Assembly: GCF_029626225.1 (NCBI RefSeq)
Contig: NZ_JARUBP010000001.1
Location: forward strand, 868,001-932,000
Reading direction: 5' to 3'
Source of the DNA: Asanoa sp. WMMD1127
Lineage (GTDB): Bacteria; Actinomycetota; Actinomycetes; Mycobacteriales; Micromonosporaceae
DNA length: 64,000 nucleotides
The notes below the pieces were generated by a model. The model ran no database searches. It worked only from the letters and a program-made list of their open reading frames with translations, and had not been told where the DNA came from. Shown here in pieces: positions 27,091 to 35,699 of the stretch (its first letter is position 1; every line of letters begins with the position of its first letter). Made by a program: the position numbers and the translations under genes.

Positions 27091-27657
27091 ATCAATCGTT
27101 GGTCGCGGTTGGTCAGCGGGCGGTGGTCGCCGGCGGCAACGCACCGGTTGCGGCGACGACCGGCACGGGGTTGGCGCGGACGTGAGCCATCGTCGGGTGG
27201 TCTCGCTTCCCCTGGCCGCAAGCCCCGCGGTTGCATTCAGCCGCACGTTCCACGGGCACGAGCGCTCAGCACATCGCGAGAAGATGAGGACGCGGGCCCC
27301 CTGACCCAGTGCGTCGCATCAAGTCGACCAGCACCGCCCGCACATGATCGTGTGCGCCTTACCATGACGGCTGGCGGCGTCTCATCCAGACGACGTTCAC
27401 ACGATCGCGCCAGATCCCCACCTCAGGCCGGACCCAGCGCACATGATCACCGGCGAAGCCACGCGCTAACCCGCACTGCCCGGGTCGGCCGCGACAAGCC
27501 GCAACGTCGCGACCACCCAAGCACAGCGGGCGGGAATGACGGGAACAAGGCGGAGCGCCGAGCCCGACGAACGACCTCGCCCCCATGCGAACAGCATTGT
27601 GCGGTCGAGCGAGGACCGGACGAGGAGGTCCGCCCCGGGGTGAAGCGCAGCCGCGGG
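27091..27657. other. 567-bp region without a recognisable gene
   Basis: Open frames here show no domain and mixed codon use. Visible structure: an inverted repeat GATCGTGTG (27346-27354) / CACACGATC (27398-27406) with a 43-base loop, overlapping an 18-bp near-palindrome that begins CGCACATGATCG at 27339, and a weak hairpin CGGAC-N6-GTCCG near 27617-27633 downstream of pcrA. It could hold a decayed gene or an untranslated regulator; nothing more can be supported. Confidence 0.4.
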
Positions 27658-30084
27658 CTAGAGCTTCTCCACCGGCGCGTGGCGGAGGACCAGCCACATC
27701 GTCTGGTCGCCGAAGTCGATCTGGGCTCGGGCGCTCGGGCCCTGGCCTTCGACGGCGAGCACGCGGCCCAACCCGTAGCGCTGGTGGTTGACCCGGTCCC
27801 CGACCGCCACCTTCGGCGCGGCCTGGCGCAGCTCGCTGGCCGTCGACAGCTTGCTGCCGTCGATGCCCAGCCGGGCCGCCAGCGCCGCGGCCTTGGGCGT
27901 GCCGCCCGAGAAGCCGCCGCCGCGCGCGGCACCGCCGCCGGACGCACCCACGCCGCGGTTCCCCACGCCTCCACCGGTGCCGGACCAGGACGTGTAGGCC
28001 CCCTCCGTGCGCTCCCAGCGCACCAGTTCCTCCGGCAGCTCGGCCACGAAGCGCGACGTCGGGTTGTAGGACGGCGCGCCCCAGGCCGACCGCGTCACCG
28101 CCCGCGACAGGTAGAGCCGCTGCCGGGCGCGGGTGATCCCCACGTACGCCAGCCGGCGTTCTTCTTCCAGCTCGGTGTTGTCGCCCAGCGCGCGCATGTG
28201 CGGGAACACGCCGTCCTCGAGCCCCGTCAGGAAGACGATCGGGAACTCCAGGCCCTTGGCCGTGTGCAGCGTCATCAGGGTGACCACGCCCTGGTGGTCG
28301 GGGTCGTCGGCGGGGACCTGGTCGGCGTCGGCGACCAGGGCCACCTGCTCCAGGAAGCCGGCTAGGGTGGCCTGCTCGTCGTTGCCCTCGACGCGTTCGG
28401 TGAACTCGCGGGCCACCGAGACGAGCTCCTGCAGGTTCTCGACCCGGCCCGCGTCCTGCGGGTCGGTGCTCTCCTCCAGCTCGGCCAGGTAGCCCGACCG
28501 GGTCAGCATGGCCTCGAGGACCTCCTCGGGCGGCGCCGTGTCGGACAGCTCGCGCAGGCCGTCGAGCAGCGCGACGAAGTCGCCGATGCCGTTGAGGGCC
28601 CGGCTGGAGATGCCGGGGGCCTCGCTGGCCCGGCGCAGCGCGGCGCCGAACGAGATGCGGTCGCGGGACGACAGCGCCTCGACGGCTCCCTCGGCACGGT
28701 CGCCGATGCCGCGGCGCGGGGTGTTCATGACGCGGCGGATGCTGACCGTGTCGTCGTCGTTGACGATCGCGCGCAGGTAGGCGAGCGCGTCGCGGACCTC
28801 GCGCCGCTCGTAGAAGCGGACGCCGCCGACCACCTTGTAGGGCAGGCCGACGCGGATGAACACCTCTTCGAAGACCCGGGACTGCGCGTTGGTGCGGTAG
28901 AAGACCGCGACGTCGCCCGGGCGGGCGCCGGCGTCGTCGGTGAGGCGGTCGATCTCGCGGGCGACCCAGTCGGCCTCGGCGTGCTCGGTGTCGGCGACGT
29001 AGCCGACGATGCTCTCGCCGGCGCCCTGGTCGCTCCACAGCCGCTTGGGCTTGCGGGACGGGTTGCGGCTGATCACCGCGTTGGCGGCGTTGAGGATGGT
29101 CTGGGTCGAGCGATAATTCTGCTCGAGCAGGATCGTGCGCGCGTCGGTGTAGTCGCGCTCGAACTCGAGGATGTTGCGGATCGTCGCGCCGCGGAAGGCG
29201 TAGATGGACTGGTCGGCGTCGCCGACGACGCACAGCTCGGCCGGCTCCAGCCCCTCGGTGCCGGAGACCAGCTCCTTGATCAGCACGTATTGCGCGTGGT
29301 TGGTGTCCTGGTATTCGTCGACCAGCACGTGCCGGAAGCGCCGCCGGTAGGTCTCGGCGACGTGCGGGTGCGACTGGAACAGGTGCACCGTCGTCATGAT
29401 CAGGTCGTCGAAGTCGAGGGCGTGCGCTTCCTTGAGGCGGCGCTGATAGAGGGTGTACGCCTCGGCGACCGCCCGTTCCATCGGACCCTTGGCCCGCTCG
29501 GCGAAGGTCTCCGGGTCGACGAGCTCGTTCTTGAGGTTGGAAACCTGGGCGGCCAGGCCGCGGGCCGGGTGGCGCTTGGGGTCGAGGTCGAGCTCGCGGG
29601 CGACGAGCTGCATGAGCCGGCGCGAGTCGTCGGCGTCATAGATCGAGAACGTCGACTTGAGGCCGGCGTGGTCGTGCTCGGCACGCAGAATGCGTACGCA
29701 CGCGGAGTGGAACGTCGACACCCACATCTGCCGCGCGCGGCCACCCACCAGCGCGGCGACGCGTTCCTTCATCTCGCCGGCGGCCTTGTTGGTGAACGTG
29801 ATCGCGATGATCTGGCCGGGGTGCACGTCGCGCGCGGCCAGCAGGTAGGCGATGCGGTGCGTCAGCACCCGGGTCTTGCCCGAGCCCGCGCCGGCCACGA
29901 TCAGCAGCGGTGAGCCGGCGTGGGTGACCGCGTCGCGCTGCGGGCCATTGAGGCCGGTGACCAGCGCTTCGGGGTCGAGCTGGGGTCGCTTCGGCCGCGC
30001 GGCGCCGCCGTCGGCCGCGGAGTCGGCAGCGGCGAGCACGGCGGGCCGGCCGTCGGCATCGGAGATTTCGAAGAGAGCACGCAT
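27658..30084 (-). CDS. pcrA: ATP-dependent DNA helicase, UvrD/PcrA
   Basis: The superfamily I 3'-5' helicase acts in nucleotide-excision repair and replication restart. The 808 residues contain Q-motif LNGPQRDAV, Walker A GAGSGKT (about residues 65-71), motif Ia ITFTNKAAGEMKERV, Walker B DEYQDTN, motif III VGDADQSIYAFRGA, motif IV LEQNYRST, motif V TLHTAKGLEFPIV and motif VI AYVGITRARQRLYL. A C-terminal extension ends with a PcrA-type Tudor-like segment (GDRVNHQRYGLGRVLAVEG). The start at ATG 30084 excludes an upstream non-conserved stretch. The neighbourhood with chorismate mutase and sucCD matches uvrD1 of mycobacteria. No LexA box is evident upstream. Confidence 0.96.
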   Translation of the reverse strand: MRALFEISDADGRPAVLAAADSAADGGAARPKRPQLDPEALVTGLNGPQRDAVTHAGSPLLIVAGAGSGKTRVLTHRIAYLLAARDVHPGQIIAITFTNKAAGEMKERVAALVGGRARQMWVSTFHSACVRILRAEHDHAGLKSTFSIYDADDSRRLMQLVARELDLDPKRHPARGLAAQVSNLKNELVDPETFAERAKGPMERAVAEAYTLYQRRLKEAHALDFDDLIMTTVHLFQSHPHVAETYRRRFRHVLVDEYQDTNHAQYVLIKELVSGTEGLEPAELCVVGDADQSIYAFRGATIRNILEFERDYTDARTILLEQNYRSTQTILNAANAVISRNPSRKPKRLWSDQGAGESIVGYVADTEHAEADWVAREIDRLTDDAGARPGDVAVFYRTNAQSRVFEEVFIRVGLPYKVVGGVRFYERREVRDALAYLRAIVNDDDTVSIRRVMNTPRRGIGDRAEGAVEALSSRDRISFGAALRRASEAPGISSRALNGIGDFVALLDGLRELSDTAPPEEVLEAMLTRSGYLAELEESTDPQDAGRVENLQELVSVAREFTERVEGNDEQATLAGFLEQVALVADADQVPADDPDHQGVVTLMTLHTAKGLEFPIVFLTGLEDGVFPHMRALGDNTELEEERRLAYVGITRARQRLYLSRAVTRSAWGAPSYNPTSRFVAELPEELVRWERTEGAYTSWSGTGGGVGNRGVGASGGGAARGGGFSGGTPKAAALAARLGIDGSKLSTASELRQAAPKVAVGDRVNHQRYGLGRVLAVEGQGPSARAQIDFGDQTMWLVLRHAPVEKL

Positions 30085-30280
30085 CGCACCGCGAAGTCTA
30101 TTCCGACCGTCCGACAACTTCCGGCGGCGGCACTGCGCCCGTACCACCCGCTCGTGTCCCTATCCGACACCCTGTCGTCATCGGCCTGGCCTGGCGTCTT
30201 GTCACCCGAAAGAGAACGATGGCCTCTGTCGCGTCTCCCCGTCCGGGTGACGCCCCGTTCGATCACACACAGGATGTGAA

Positions 30281-32107
30281 ATGCCGATCACGAGTCGACC
30301 TGGCCGGTGGCTGCGCTACCTCGCGGCGCCGGCCCTCACCCTCGGGGTGATCGTCGCCCTGCCCGGCGCCGCCCCGTCCCCCGCGGCCGCGGCGCCCGCC
30401 CTGACGCCCGTCTCGGTGTCGTTCGGCCACGGCGGCACGCTGGCCGAGGGCAACCTGCTCGGGTTCAACGACTTCCACGGCTCCATCGACCCGCCCACCG
30501 GGTCCGGCGCCGCCGTCAACGGGGTCCCCGCCGGTGGCTCCGAATACCTCACCACCGCCGTCAAGCGGCTGCGGGCCGAGGCCAAGGCCGAGGGCCGCCT
30601 GAGCACCACCGTCGGCGCCGGCGACATGGTCGGCGCGACGCCGCTGGTCAGCGCCGCGTTCCACGACGAGCCGACGATCGAGATGCTCAACGTGATGGGC
30701 ATGGAGATCACCTCGGTCGGCAACCACGAGTTCGACGAGGGCACCGACGAGCTCAAGCGCCTGCAGTACGGCGGCTGCCACCCCGTCGACGGCTGCCAGG
30801 ACGGCGACCCGTTCTACGGCGCCGACTTCACGTACCTCGCGGCCAATGTCGTCACCAAGCGGCTCAACCTGCCGCTGCTGCTCCCCTTCAACATCCGCAT
30901 CGTCGACGGCGTGCCGGTCGGCTTCGTGGGCATGACGCTGGAGGGCACCCCGAGCATCGTGAACCCGGCGGGCATCCAGGACGTCGACTTCAAGGACGAG
31001 ATCCAGACCGCCAACAGGTACGCCGCGCTGCTGCGGCTGTTGGGCGTGAAGTCGATGGTCCTGCTGCTCCACGAGGGTGGTTCCCAGTCGGGCAGCCCGC
31101 AGCCGGTGGACGGCTGCAACAACTTCGCCGGCCCGGTGGTCGACATCGTCAAGGGCCTGCGCCCGGAGTACGGCATCGTCGTGTCCGGTCACACCCACCG
31201 CTTCTACTCGTGCGCGCTGCCGAACTCGGCCGGTGCCAATGTGGTGGTCACCAGCGCCGGCACCAACGGCCAGCTGGTCACCGACATCGACTACGCGCTC
31301 GACAAGAAGACCGGCAAGTTCGCCTCGATCACCGCCCGCAACGTGATCGCGGAGAACGGCGTCCGCAACCCGGACGGCACCTACCAGACGAACCCGGACG
31401 GCACGTTCGTCCGCAACGCGGCGCTGGTCGACCCGGCGGCGAAGCGGCTCGCCGACAAGTACCGGACCGCCGTCTCGCCGATCGCCAACGAGGTCGTCGG
31501 GGCCATCTCCGCCGACATCGTCCGGGACGTCCGGCCCAACCAGGAGAGCCCGCTCGGTGACGTGATCGCCGACGCGCAGCTGGCCTGGACCCAGGACGAC
31601 GGCGCGCAGATCGCGTTCATGAACCCGGGCGGCATCCGGGCGTCGCTCTCGTACGCCAACTCCCCCGGCGGCGAGGCGCCCGGCCAGGTCACCTACGGCG
31701 AGGCGTTCACCGTGCAGCCGTTCAACAACCTGGTCGTCACCCAGACCTTCACCGGCGCGCAGATCAAGGACGTGCTGGAGCAGCAGTTCGTCGGGTTCGG
31801 CGGGCAGACCACCCAGCGGGTGCTGCAGGTGTCGGCGGGCTTCACGTACACCTATGACACGACGCTGCCGGCGGGTTCCCGGGTGAGCGCGATCGCGCTC
31901 AACGGCACCCCGATCGACCCGGCGGCGACCTACCGCGTCACCACCAACGACTTCCTGGCCAACGGTGGCGACGGCTTCACCAACCTCAACGTGCGCACCG
32001 ACCGCACCACGGCGCCCGGCTTCGACGTCGACGCGCTGGTCGCCTATCTGGGCGAGAACGCCCCAGTGGCGCCCGGCCCGGCCGACCGGATCACCCGCGT
32101 CGGCTGA
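30281..32107 (+). CDS. Secreted 5'-nucleotidase / 2',3'-cyclic phosphodiesterase-like protein
   Basis: The 608-residue protein has a signal peptide (to about residue 38). Its N-terminal calcineurin-like metallophosphatase domain has NDFHG, GAGDMVGATP, GNHEFDEG, LLLHEG and SGHTH. The C-terminal 5'-nucleotidase substrate domain (TYGEAFTVQPFNNLVV, YRVTTNDFLANGGDGF) is also present. It should hydrolyse nucleotides outside the cell for phosphate and nucleoside salvage. AGGA lies seven bases before ATG 30281. It is divergent from pcrA and ends at its own terminator. Confidence 0.93.
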   Translation: MPITSRPGRWLRYLAAPALTLGVIVALPGAAPSPAAAAPALTPVSVSFGHGGTLAEGNLLGFNDFHGSIDPPTGSGAAVNGVPAGGSEYLTTAVKRLRAEAKAEGRLSTTVGAGDMVGATPLVSAAFHDEPTIEMLNVMGMEITSVGNHEFDEGTDELKRLQYGGCHPVDGCQDGDPFYGADFTYLAANVVTKRLNLPLLLPFNIRIVDGVPVGFVGMTLEGTPSIVNPAGIQDVDFKDEIQTANRYAALLRLLGVKSMVLLLHEGGSQSGSPQPVDGCNNFAGPVVDIVKGLRPEYGIVVSGHTHRFYSCALPNSAGANVVVTSAGTNGQLVTDIDYALDKKTGKFASITARNVIAENGVRNPDGTYQTNPDGTFVRNAALVDPAAKRLADKYRTAVSPIANEVVGAISADIVRDVRPNQESPLGDVIADAQLAWTQDDGAQIAFMNPGGIRASLSYANSPGGEAPGQVTYGEAFTVQPFNNLVVTQTFTGAQIKDVLEQQFVGFGGQTTQRVLQVSAGFTYTYDTTLPAGSRVSAIALNGTPIDPAATYRVTTNDFLANGGDGFTNLNVRTDRTTAPGFDVDALVAYLGENAPVAPGPADRITRVG

Positions 32108-32116
32108 CCGTTGGTT

Positions 32117-32151
32117 GCCCGGCCCGTCCCGCTTGTCGGGATGGGTCGGGC
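32117..32151 (+). terminator. Terminator after the 5'-nucleotidase gene
   Basis: A 15-bp stem with two G-U pairs: GCCCG-G-CCCGTCCCG pairs with CGGGATGGG-T-CGGGC around a 5-base loop. It isolates the downstream chorismate mutase leader from read-through. Confidence 0.75.
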
Positions 32152-32169
32152 GCCACACCCCGGTGGCTC

Positions 32170-32199
32170 TTGCGCCGGTTTGGGGGCCGCGGGCATACT
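32170..32199 (+). promoter_or_regulatory. Promoter of the chorismate mutase leader transcript
   Basis: TTGCGC (32170-32175) and CATACT (32194-32199) are spaced by 18 bp, fitting an actinobacterial sigma-70-type promoter. Transcription would begin about seven bases after the -10, at or next to the GTG at 32207, so the leader peptide would be translated from a leaderless mRNA. Confidence 0.6.
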
Positions 32200-32206
32200 T
32201 GCCCAC

Positions 32207-32275
32207 GTGATCCAGCAGCCGCGATTTTACTTTTACTACGGCACCGGGAGTCCGGCAGCTGTAGGTCGCGCCTGA
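32207..32275 (+). CDS. Phe/Tyr-rich leader peptide of a putative attenuator
   Basis: From GTG 32207 to TGA 32273-32275 runs a 22-residue peptide, (M)IQQPRFYFYYGTGSPAA followed by VGRA. Five consecutive aromatic codons (TTT TAC TTT TAC TAC, 32225-32239) are the hallmark of a leader peptide that senses Phe- and Tyr-tRNA. Both Phe codons are TTT, which is rare in such a GC-rich genome. The peptide sits between a promoter and a strong terminator, upstream of a chorismate mutase gene, the first committed enzyme for Phe and Tyr. There is no ribosome binding site, but a leaderless start is likely. Confidence 0.75.
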   Translation: MIQQPRFYFYYGTGSPAAVGRA

Positions 32276-32323
32276 GCACAAGACCTGCAAAAAGCCCCGG
32301 GCTCCTGGAGCCCGGGGCTTTTT
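32244..32323 (+). promoter_or_regulatory. Attenuator: terminator with competing antiterminator
   Basis: The terminator pairs AAAAAGCCCCGGGCTC (32289-32304) with its perfect complement (32308-32323) over a 3-base loop, ending in five Ts. The competing pairing is CCGGGAGTCCGG (32244-32255) with CCGGGCTCCTGG (32297-32308): twelve contiguous pairs including two G-U. This would break the terminator's left arm. Segment 32244-32255 begins five bases after the aromatic codons, so a ribosome stalled early in the run would leave it free, and one that reaches the stop codon would sit on the spacer between the two. The mechanism is inferred by analogy with phe, trp and his operon attenuation. Confidence 0.7.
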
Positions 32324-32386
32324 CGGCCTCGGGATCCGGCGGCCGCCGAGACGAGAAGACCTGACATGGCCCCCGAGGAGCATGAG

Positions 32387-32680
32387 ATGAGCACCAACGC
32401 CGTCGCCCAGCCGACCACCGGCACCGAAGACGCCGCCGCGGCGCAACGCATCCGCGCGATGCGCGAGCGGATCGACGAGATCGACACCGCCATCATCGAG
32501 CTGTGGCAGGAGCGAGCCAACCTGTCGCAGCAGGTCGGCGCGACCCGCGTCGCCTCCGGCGGCACCCGCCTCGTGCTGTCCCGCGAGCGGGAGATCCTGG
32601 AGAAGTTCCGCACCGCCCTGGGCGCCGACGGCACCCAGCTCGCGCTGCTGATCCTGCGCGCGGGCCGCGGCGCCCTCTAG
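32387..32680 (+). CDS. Chorismate mutase, AroQ class (intracellular actinobacterial type)
   Basis: It converts chorismate to prephenate, the entry to Phe and Tyr. The 97-residue all-alpha protein shows the AroQ pattern: RIRAMRERIDEIDTAIIELWQERANL, then ASGGTRLVLSRE and the C-terminal LLILRAGRG. It closely resembles Rv0948c of M. tuberculosis, which has low activity alone and is activated in complex with DAHP synthase through its C-terminus. ATG 32387 is chosen because GAGGAG lies six bases before it; an in-frame ATG at 32366 lacks a good site. The 5' leader encodes an aromatic-rich peptide and an attenuator. Confidence 0.92.
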   Translation: MSTNAVAQPTTGTEDAAAAQRIRAMRERIDEIDTAIIELWQERANLSQQVGATRVASGGTRLVLSREREILEKFRTALGADGTQLALLILRAGRGAL

Positions 32681-32692
32681 CGGCCTGCCCGC

Positions 32693-32924
32693 GATCGGCT
32701 CACGGTCGGCTCGCGGCCGGCTTACGGTCGGCTCACGATCGACCCACGATCGACCCGCGATCGGCCCGCGATCGGCCCGCGACCGACCCGCGAGGCCGCG
32801 ACCGACCCGCGAGGCCGCGACCGACCCGCGAGGCCGCGACCGACCCGCGAGGCCGCGACCGACCCAGGAGGCCGCGACCGACCCACGATCGGCCCGCGTC
32901 GACCCGCGATCGACCCGCGATCGG
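32693..32924. repeat. 11-bp and 19-bp tandem repeat array
   Basis: Eight degenerate 11-mers with consensus GRTCGRCYCRC run from 32693 to 32780. Then the 11-mer GACCGACCCGC alternates with an 8-bp insert GAGGCCGC, giving an exact 19-bp period (starts at 32781, 32800, 32819, 32838, 32857, 32876). A few more 11-mers follow. The array fills the space between the convergent chorismate mutase and FtsX-type genes. No gene is seen in it. Confidence 0.9.
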
Positions 32925-32946
32925 CAACACACCGACGCTTCGCGGC

Positions 32947-35031
32947 TCACTCGTAGCGGATCGCCTCGTGCCGCGTGGCCAGGCCGAGCAGCGGGAGCGC
33001 GAACGACGCGAACACCAGGGCCGCCAGCACGCCGGCGCCGATCATGCCGAGCACCGGCAGGCCCGGCCACGTCCAGACCAGGTTGTCGCCGCGGGTGGTC
33101 GCGTAGGCCGCGACCAGGCCGAGCGCGACCCCGACGAGCGAGGTCACCAGCATCGTCGCCGCCGTCTCGACCAGCAGCACCAGGCGCAGCTCGCCCAACC
33201 GCACCCCGGATGCCCGGAGCAGGGCGAACGGTCGCCGCCGCTCGGCCAGACCGCCGATCACGCCGCCGGTCAGGCCGAACGCGCCGAGGACGAGCACGAA
33301 CACCGCGGCCAGGCCGGCCAGGCGGTCGAAGTCGAGGAAGATCGTCTCGAGGTGGTAGTCGACCGGGTCCCGGTCGGTGTTGATGATCGCGTTGGGGACC
33401 AGTTTGGCCGCCTGGGTGCGCACCCGGTTCTCCGCGGGCAGGCTGCCGTCGGTCGGCACGTAGAGCTGGGCCACGGTCATGCCGGCGACGTCCGAGTTGG
33501 GCTCCACCGGGCCCCACTCGCTGGCGGGGTGCGGGCAGGTCGCGTACCGCACGCGGGCGAGGTCGGCGCACGAGATCACCGACCGGCCGCCCCACCGTTC
33601 GGCCACCGCGCCCGCCGCCAGCAGCGGCGCGACGACGTCCGGCGACACTGGACCGGTGTTGATCTGGACCACTCCCGGCCGCAGCCGCTGGTCTTCCTGG
33701 TCCGGCGGCGGTCCGGGCCGGTCGGCCGTGCTGGCGAGGAACGTGGCCGCCATCGCGGCGAGCGCGACGACGCCGACCGAGCGGAACGTCGACCGTGGGT
33801 CGTGCGCGATCCGCCGTGCGGCGAGCAGCGCGGGCGCCCGCCGGCTGACTCCCGCGACCGCGCGGGCCGCCAGCAGGCAGAGCCAGGGTCCGATCAGGAC
33901 CGCGCCGACGACCTGGAGGAGCACCAGGATCGGCTGGAGCTGGTCGACCGTCGTCGCGGGCAGCTCCAGCGGGATCAGGGCGAGCTGGCCGACGACGCCG
34001 ACGGCGAGGGGCAGGGCGGCCCACCGGGTCGGCGCCGGGCGGATCGTGCGCCGGTGCACGGCCAGCGGGGTGGCCTGCACGGGCCAGAGCGAGGCGAACG
34101 TCGTGCCGACGGCCAGCAGCGGCGCGCCGACCAGCACCAGCGCGAGCACCCAGCCGGGCACGGCGAGGTCGGCGAGCCAGAAGTGTCCACGTTGGAACAC
34201 GACGGTGGCGGCGAGCACCCGGCGGCCCAGCTCGTAGCCGCCCCAGGCGAGCAGCGCCCCGGCCCCGGCGGCCAGCGCCGTCTCGGCCGCGGCCAGCAGC
34301 GCCGTCTGCGCGCGGGTAGCGCCGACGAGCCGCAGCATCGCCAGGCGCCGCTCCTGTTGGGCGGCCGCCACCCGGGTCATCAGCACAAGGAAGATCAGCA
34401 CGGGTACGAGGACGAAGACCGCCACGCCCATGCCGAGGCCGGCCGCCTGCAGCGCGAGGATCCCGCCCCGCGGCGAGGTCCGGTAGAAGCCGTGCACCTC
34501 GCCGACCGAGCGCACGCCGCGCAGCTGCTCGGGCGTGCGGCCGATGACGGCGACGAGCTCGTCGGCGTGGGCCAGCCCGGCCGGGCCGATCGTCATCGTC
34601 GGCCGGCCCGGGAACCGGTCGTCGAGCTGGTCGTCGGGCGTGTCGGCGAGCAGCCGGCGCATGGCCGGTGACACCGCGATCTCGCCCGCGCCGGGCAACC
34701 GGTCGAGGCCCGGCGGCAGCGGCGGGTCAGCGCCGAGCGGGGCCACGTACGCCCGGATCATCGGGGTGCCGTCGAAGTAGTCGCTGACGGCGAGGAAGAG
34801 GGCGCCGTCGGCCTTCTCGGCCGGCGGGTCAGGAATCTCGTCGGTGACCGCGGCCGTCGCGGCGTCCTGCCAGCCGACGCGGGCGTCGCGCCCGATGGCC
34901 GCGAACGGCGCACAGATGCCGAGCAGCAGCAGCGTCGCGCCGACACCGACGCCGGTGGCGGTGAACGCCCGGCGGAGCCAGTGCTCGCGACCGCCGGCCA
35001 GCGCCAGCCGCAGCGCCGTCAGCGGGTTCAT
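32947..35031 (-). CDS. ABC transporter permease, FtsX/MacB-like, two FtsX domains
   Basis: The 694-residue protein has an N-terminal membrane helix (TGVGVGATLLLLGICAPF), a large extracytoplasmic domain of about 200 residues, a first FtsX block of three helices near residues 210-330, further helices, a second outer domain and a final FtsX block ending LPLLGLATRHEAIRYE. It forms an exporter or envelope-remodelling complex with the ATPase encoded upstream, whose stop overlaps its start (ATGA). The substrate is unknown; antimicrobial peptide or lipoprotein handling is typical for the family. Confidence 0.85.
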   Translation of the reverse strand: MNPLTALRLALAGGREHWLRRAFTATGVGVGATLLLLGICAPFAAIGRDARVGWQDAATAAVTDEIPDPPAEKADGALFLAVSDYFDGTPMIRAYVAPLGADPPLPPGLDRLPGAGEIAVSPAMRRLLADTPDDQLDDRFPGRPTMTIGPAGLAHADELVAVIGRTPEQLRGVRSVGEVHGFYRTSPRGGILALQAAGLGMGVAVFVLVPVLIFLVLMTRVAAAQQERRLAMLRLVGATRAQTALLAAAETALAAGAGALLAWGGYELGRRVLAATVVFQRGHFWLADLAVPGWVLALVLVGAPLLAVGTTFASLWPVQATPLAVHRRTIRPAPTRWAALPLAVGVVGQLALIPLELPATTVDQLQPILVLLQVVGAVLIGPWLCLLAARAVAGVSRRAPALLAARRIAHDPRSTFRSVGVVALAAMAATFLASTADRPGPPPDQEDQRLRPGVVQINTGPVSPDVVAPLLAAGAVAERWGGRSVISCADLARVRYATCPHPASEWGPVEPNSDVAGMTVAQLYVPTDGSLPAENRVRTQAAKLVPNAIINTDRDPVDYHLETIFLDFDRLAGLAAVFVLVLGAFGLTGGVIGGLAERRRPFALLRASGVRLGELRLVLLVETAATMLVTSLVGVALGLVAAYATTRGDNLVWTWPGLPVLGMIGAGVLAALVFASFALPLLGLATRHEAIRYE

Positions 35032-35699
35032 CCGGCACCGACCAGCACCGTCTCGCGGCCGTCGCGGACCAGCACCCGGCGGTCGGCGTACGCGGCGACG
35101 CGCGCATCATGGGTGACCAGCAGGACGCTGGCGCCCTGCGCCCGGGCGGCGTCCACCAGCAGCTCCATCACCTGGTCGGCGGCAACCGAGTCGAGCGCGC
35201 CGGTCGGCTCGTCGGCGAACACCACCGCCGGCCCGGCGACCAGCGCGCGGGCCAGCGCCACCCGTTGACTCTCGCCGCCGGACAGCTCGCCCGGCATGCG
35301 CTCCTCGAGGCCGGCCAGGCCGAGCCGGTGCAGCCAGTCCCGCCCGGCCGCGAGGGCGTCCCGGCGGCGGCGACCGGCCAGCAGCAGCGGCAGCGCCACG
35401 TTCTCCACCGCGGGCAGCTCCGGAACGAGCTGGCCGAACTGGAAGACGAACCCGAACGCGGTGCGGCGCAGGTGCACCCGCTCGCGGTCGGGCAGGTCGT
35501 CGACGCGGCGGTCGCCGAGCCACACCTCGCCGGAGTCCGGCCGCAGGATGCCGGCCAGGCAGTGCAGCAGCGTCGACTTGCCGGAGCCGCTGGGCCCCAT
35601 CACCGCGACGATCTCGCCCTCGGCCACCGCGATCCCGGCGCCGCGCAGGGCGTGCGCGCTGCCGAACGACTTGTGCAGGTCACGGCCGGTCAACAGCAT
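35028..35699 (-). CDS. ABC transporter ATPase, MacB/LolD-like
   Basis: The 223-residue ATPase has Walker A GPSGSGKST, Q-loop FQFGQLVP, signature LSGGESQRV, Walker B VVFADEPTGALD and switch His VTHD. The FQFGQLV and DEPTGALDS features mark the LolD/MacB exporter group. It overlaps the PadR gene upstream by 20 bases and the permease downstream by four, so the three form one operon. Confidence 0.92.
   Translation of the reverse strand: MLLTGRDLHKSFGSAHALRGAGIAVAEGEIVAVMGPSGSGKSTLLHCLAGILRPDSGEVWLGDRRVDDLPDRERVHLRRTAFGFVFQFGQLVPELPAVENVALPLLLAGRRRRDALAAGRDWLHRLGLAGLEERMPGELSGGESQRVALARALVAGPAVVFADEPTGALDSVAADQVMELLVDAARAQGASVLLVTHDARVAAYADRRVLVRDGRETVLVGAG

Noticed and set aside
30085-30280. LexA/SOS box in front of pcrA
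   Set aside because: No GAAC-N4-GTTC type site was found in the divergent region.
30263-34024. A very long minus-strand open frame opposite the 5'-nucleotidase and chorismate mutase genes
   Set aside because: It is antisense to clear genes, has Arg/Gly-rich composition without domains, and runs through the tandem repeats. High GC content removes stop codons from such frames.
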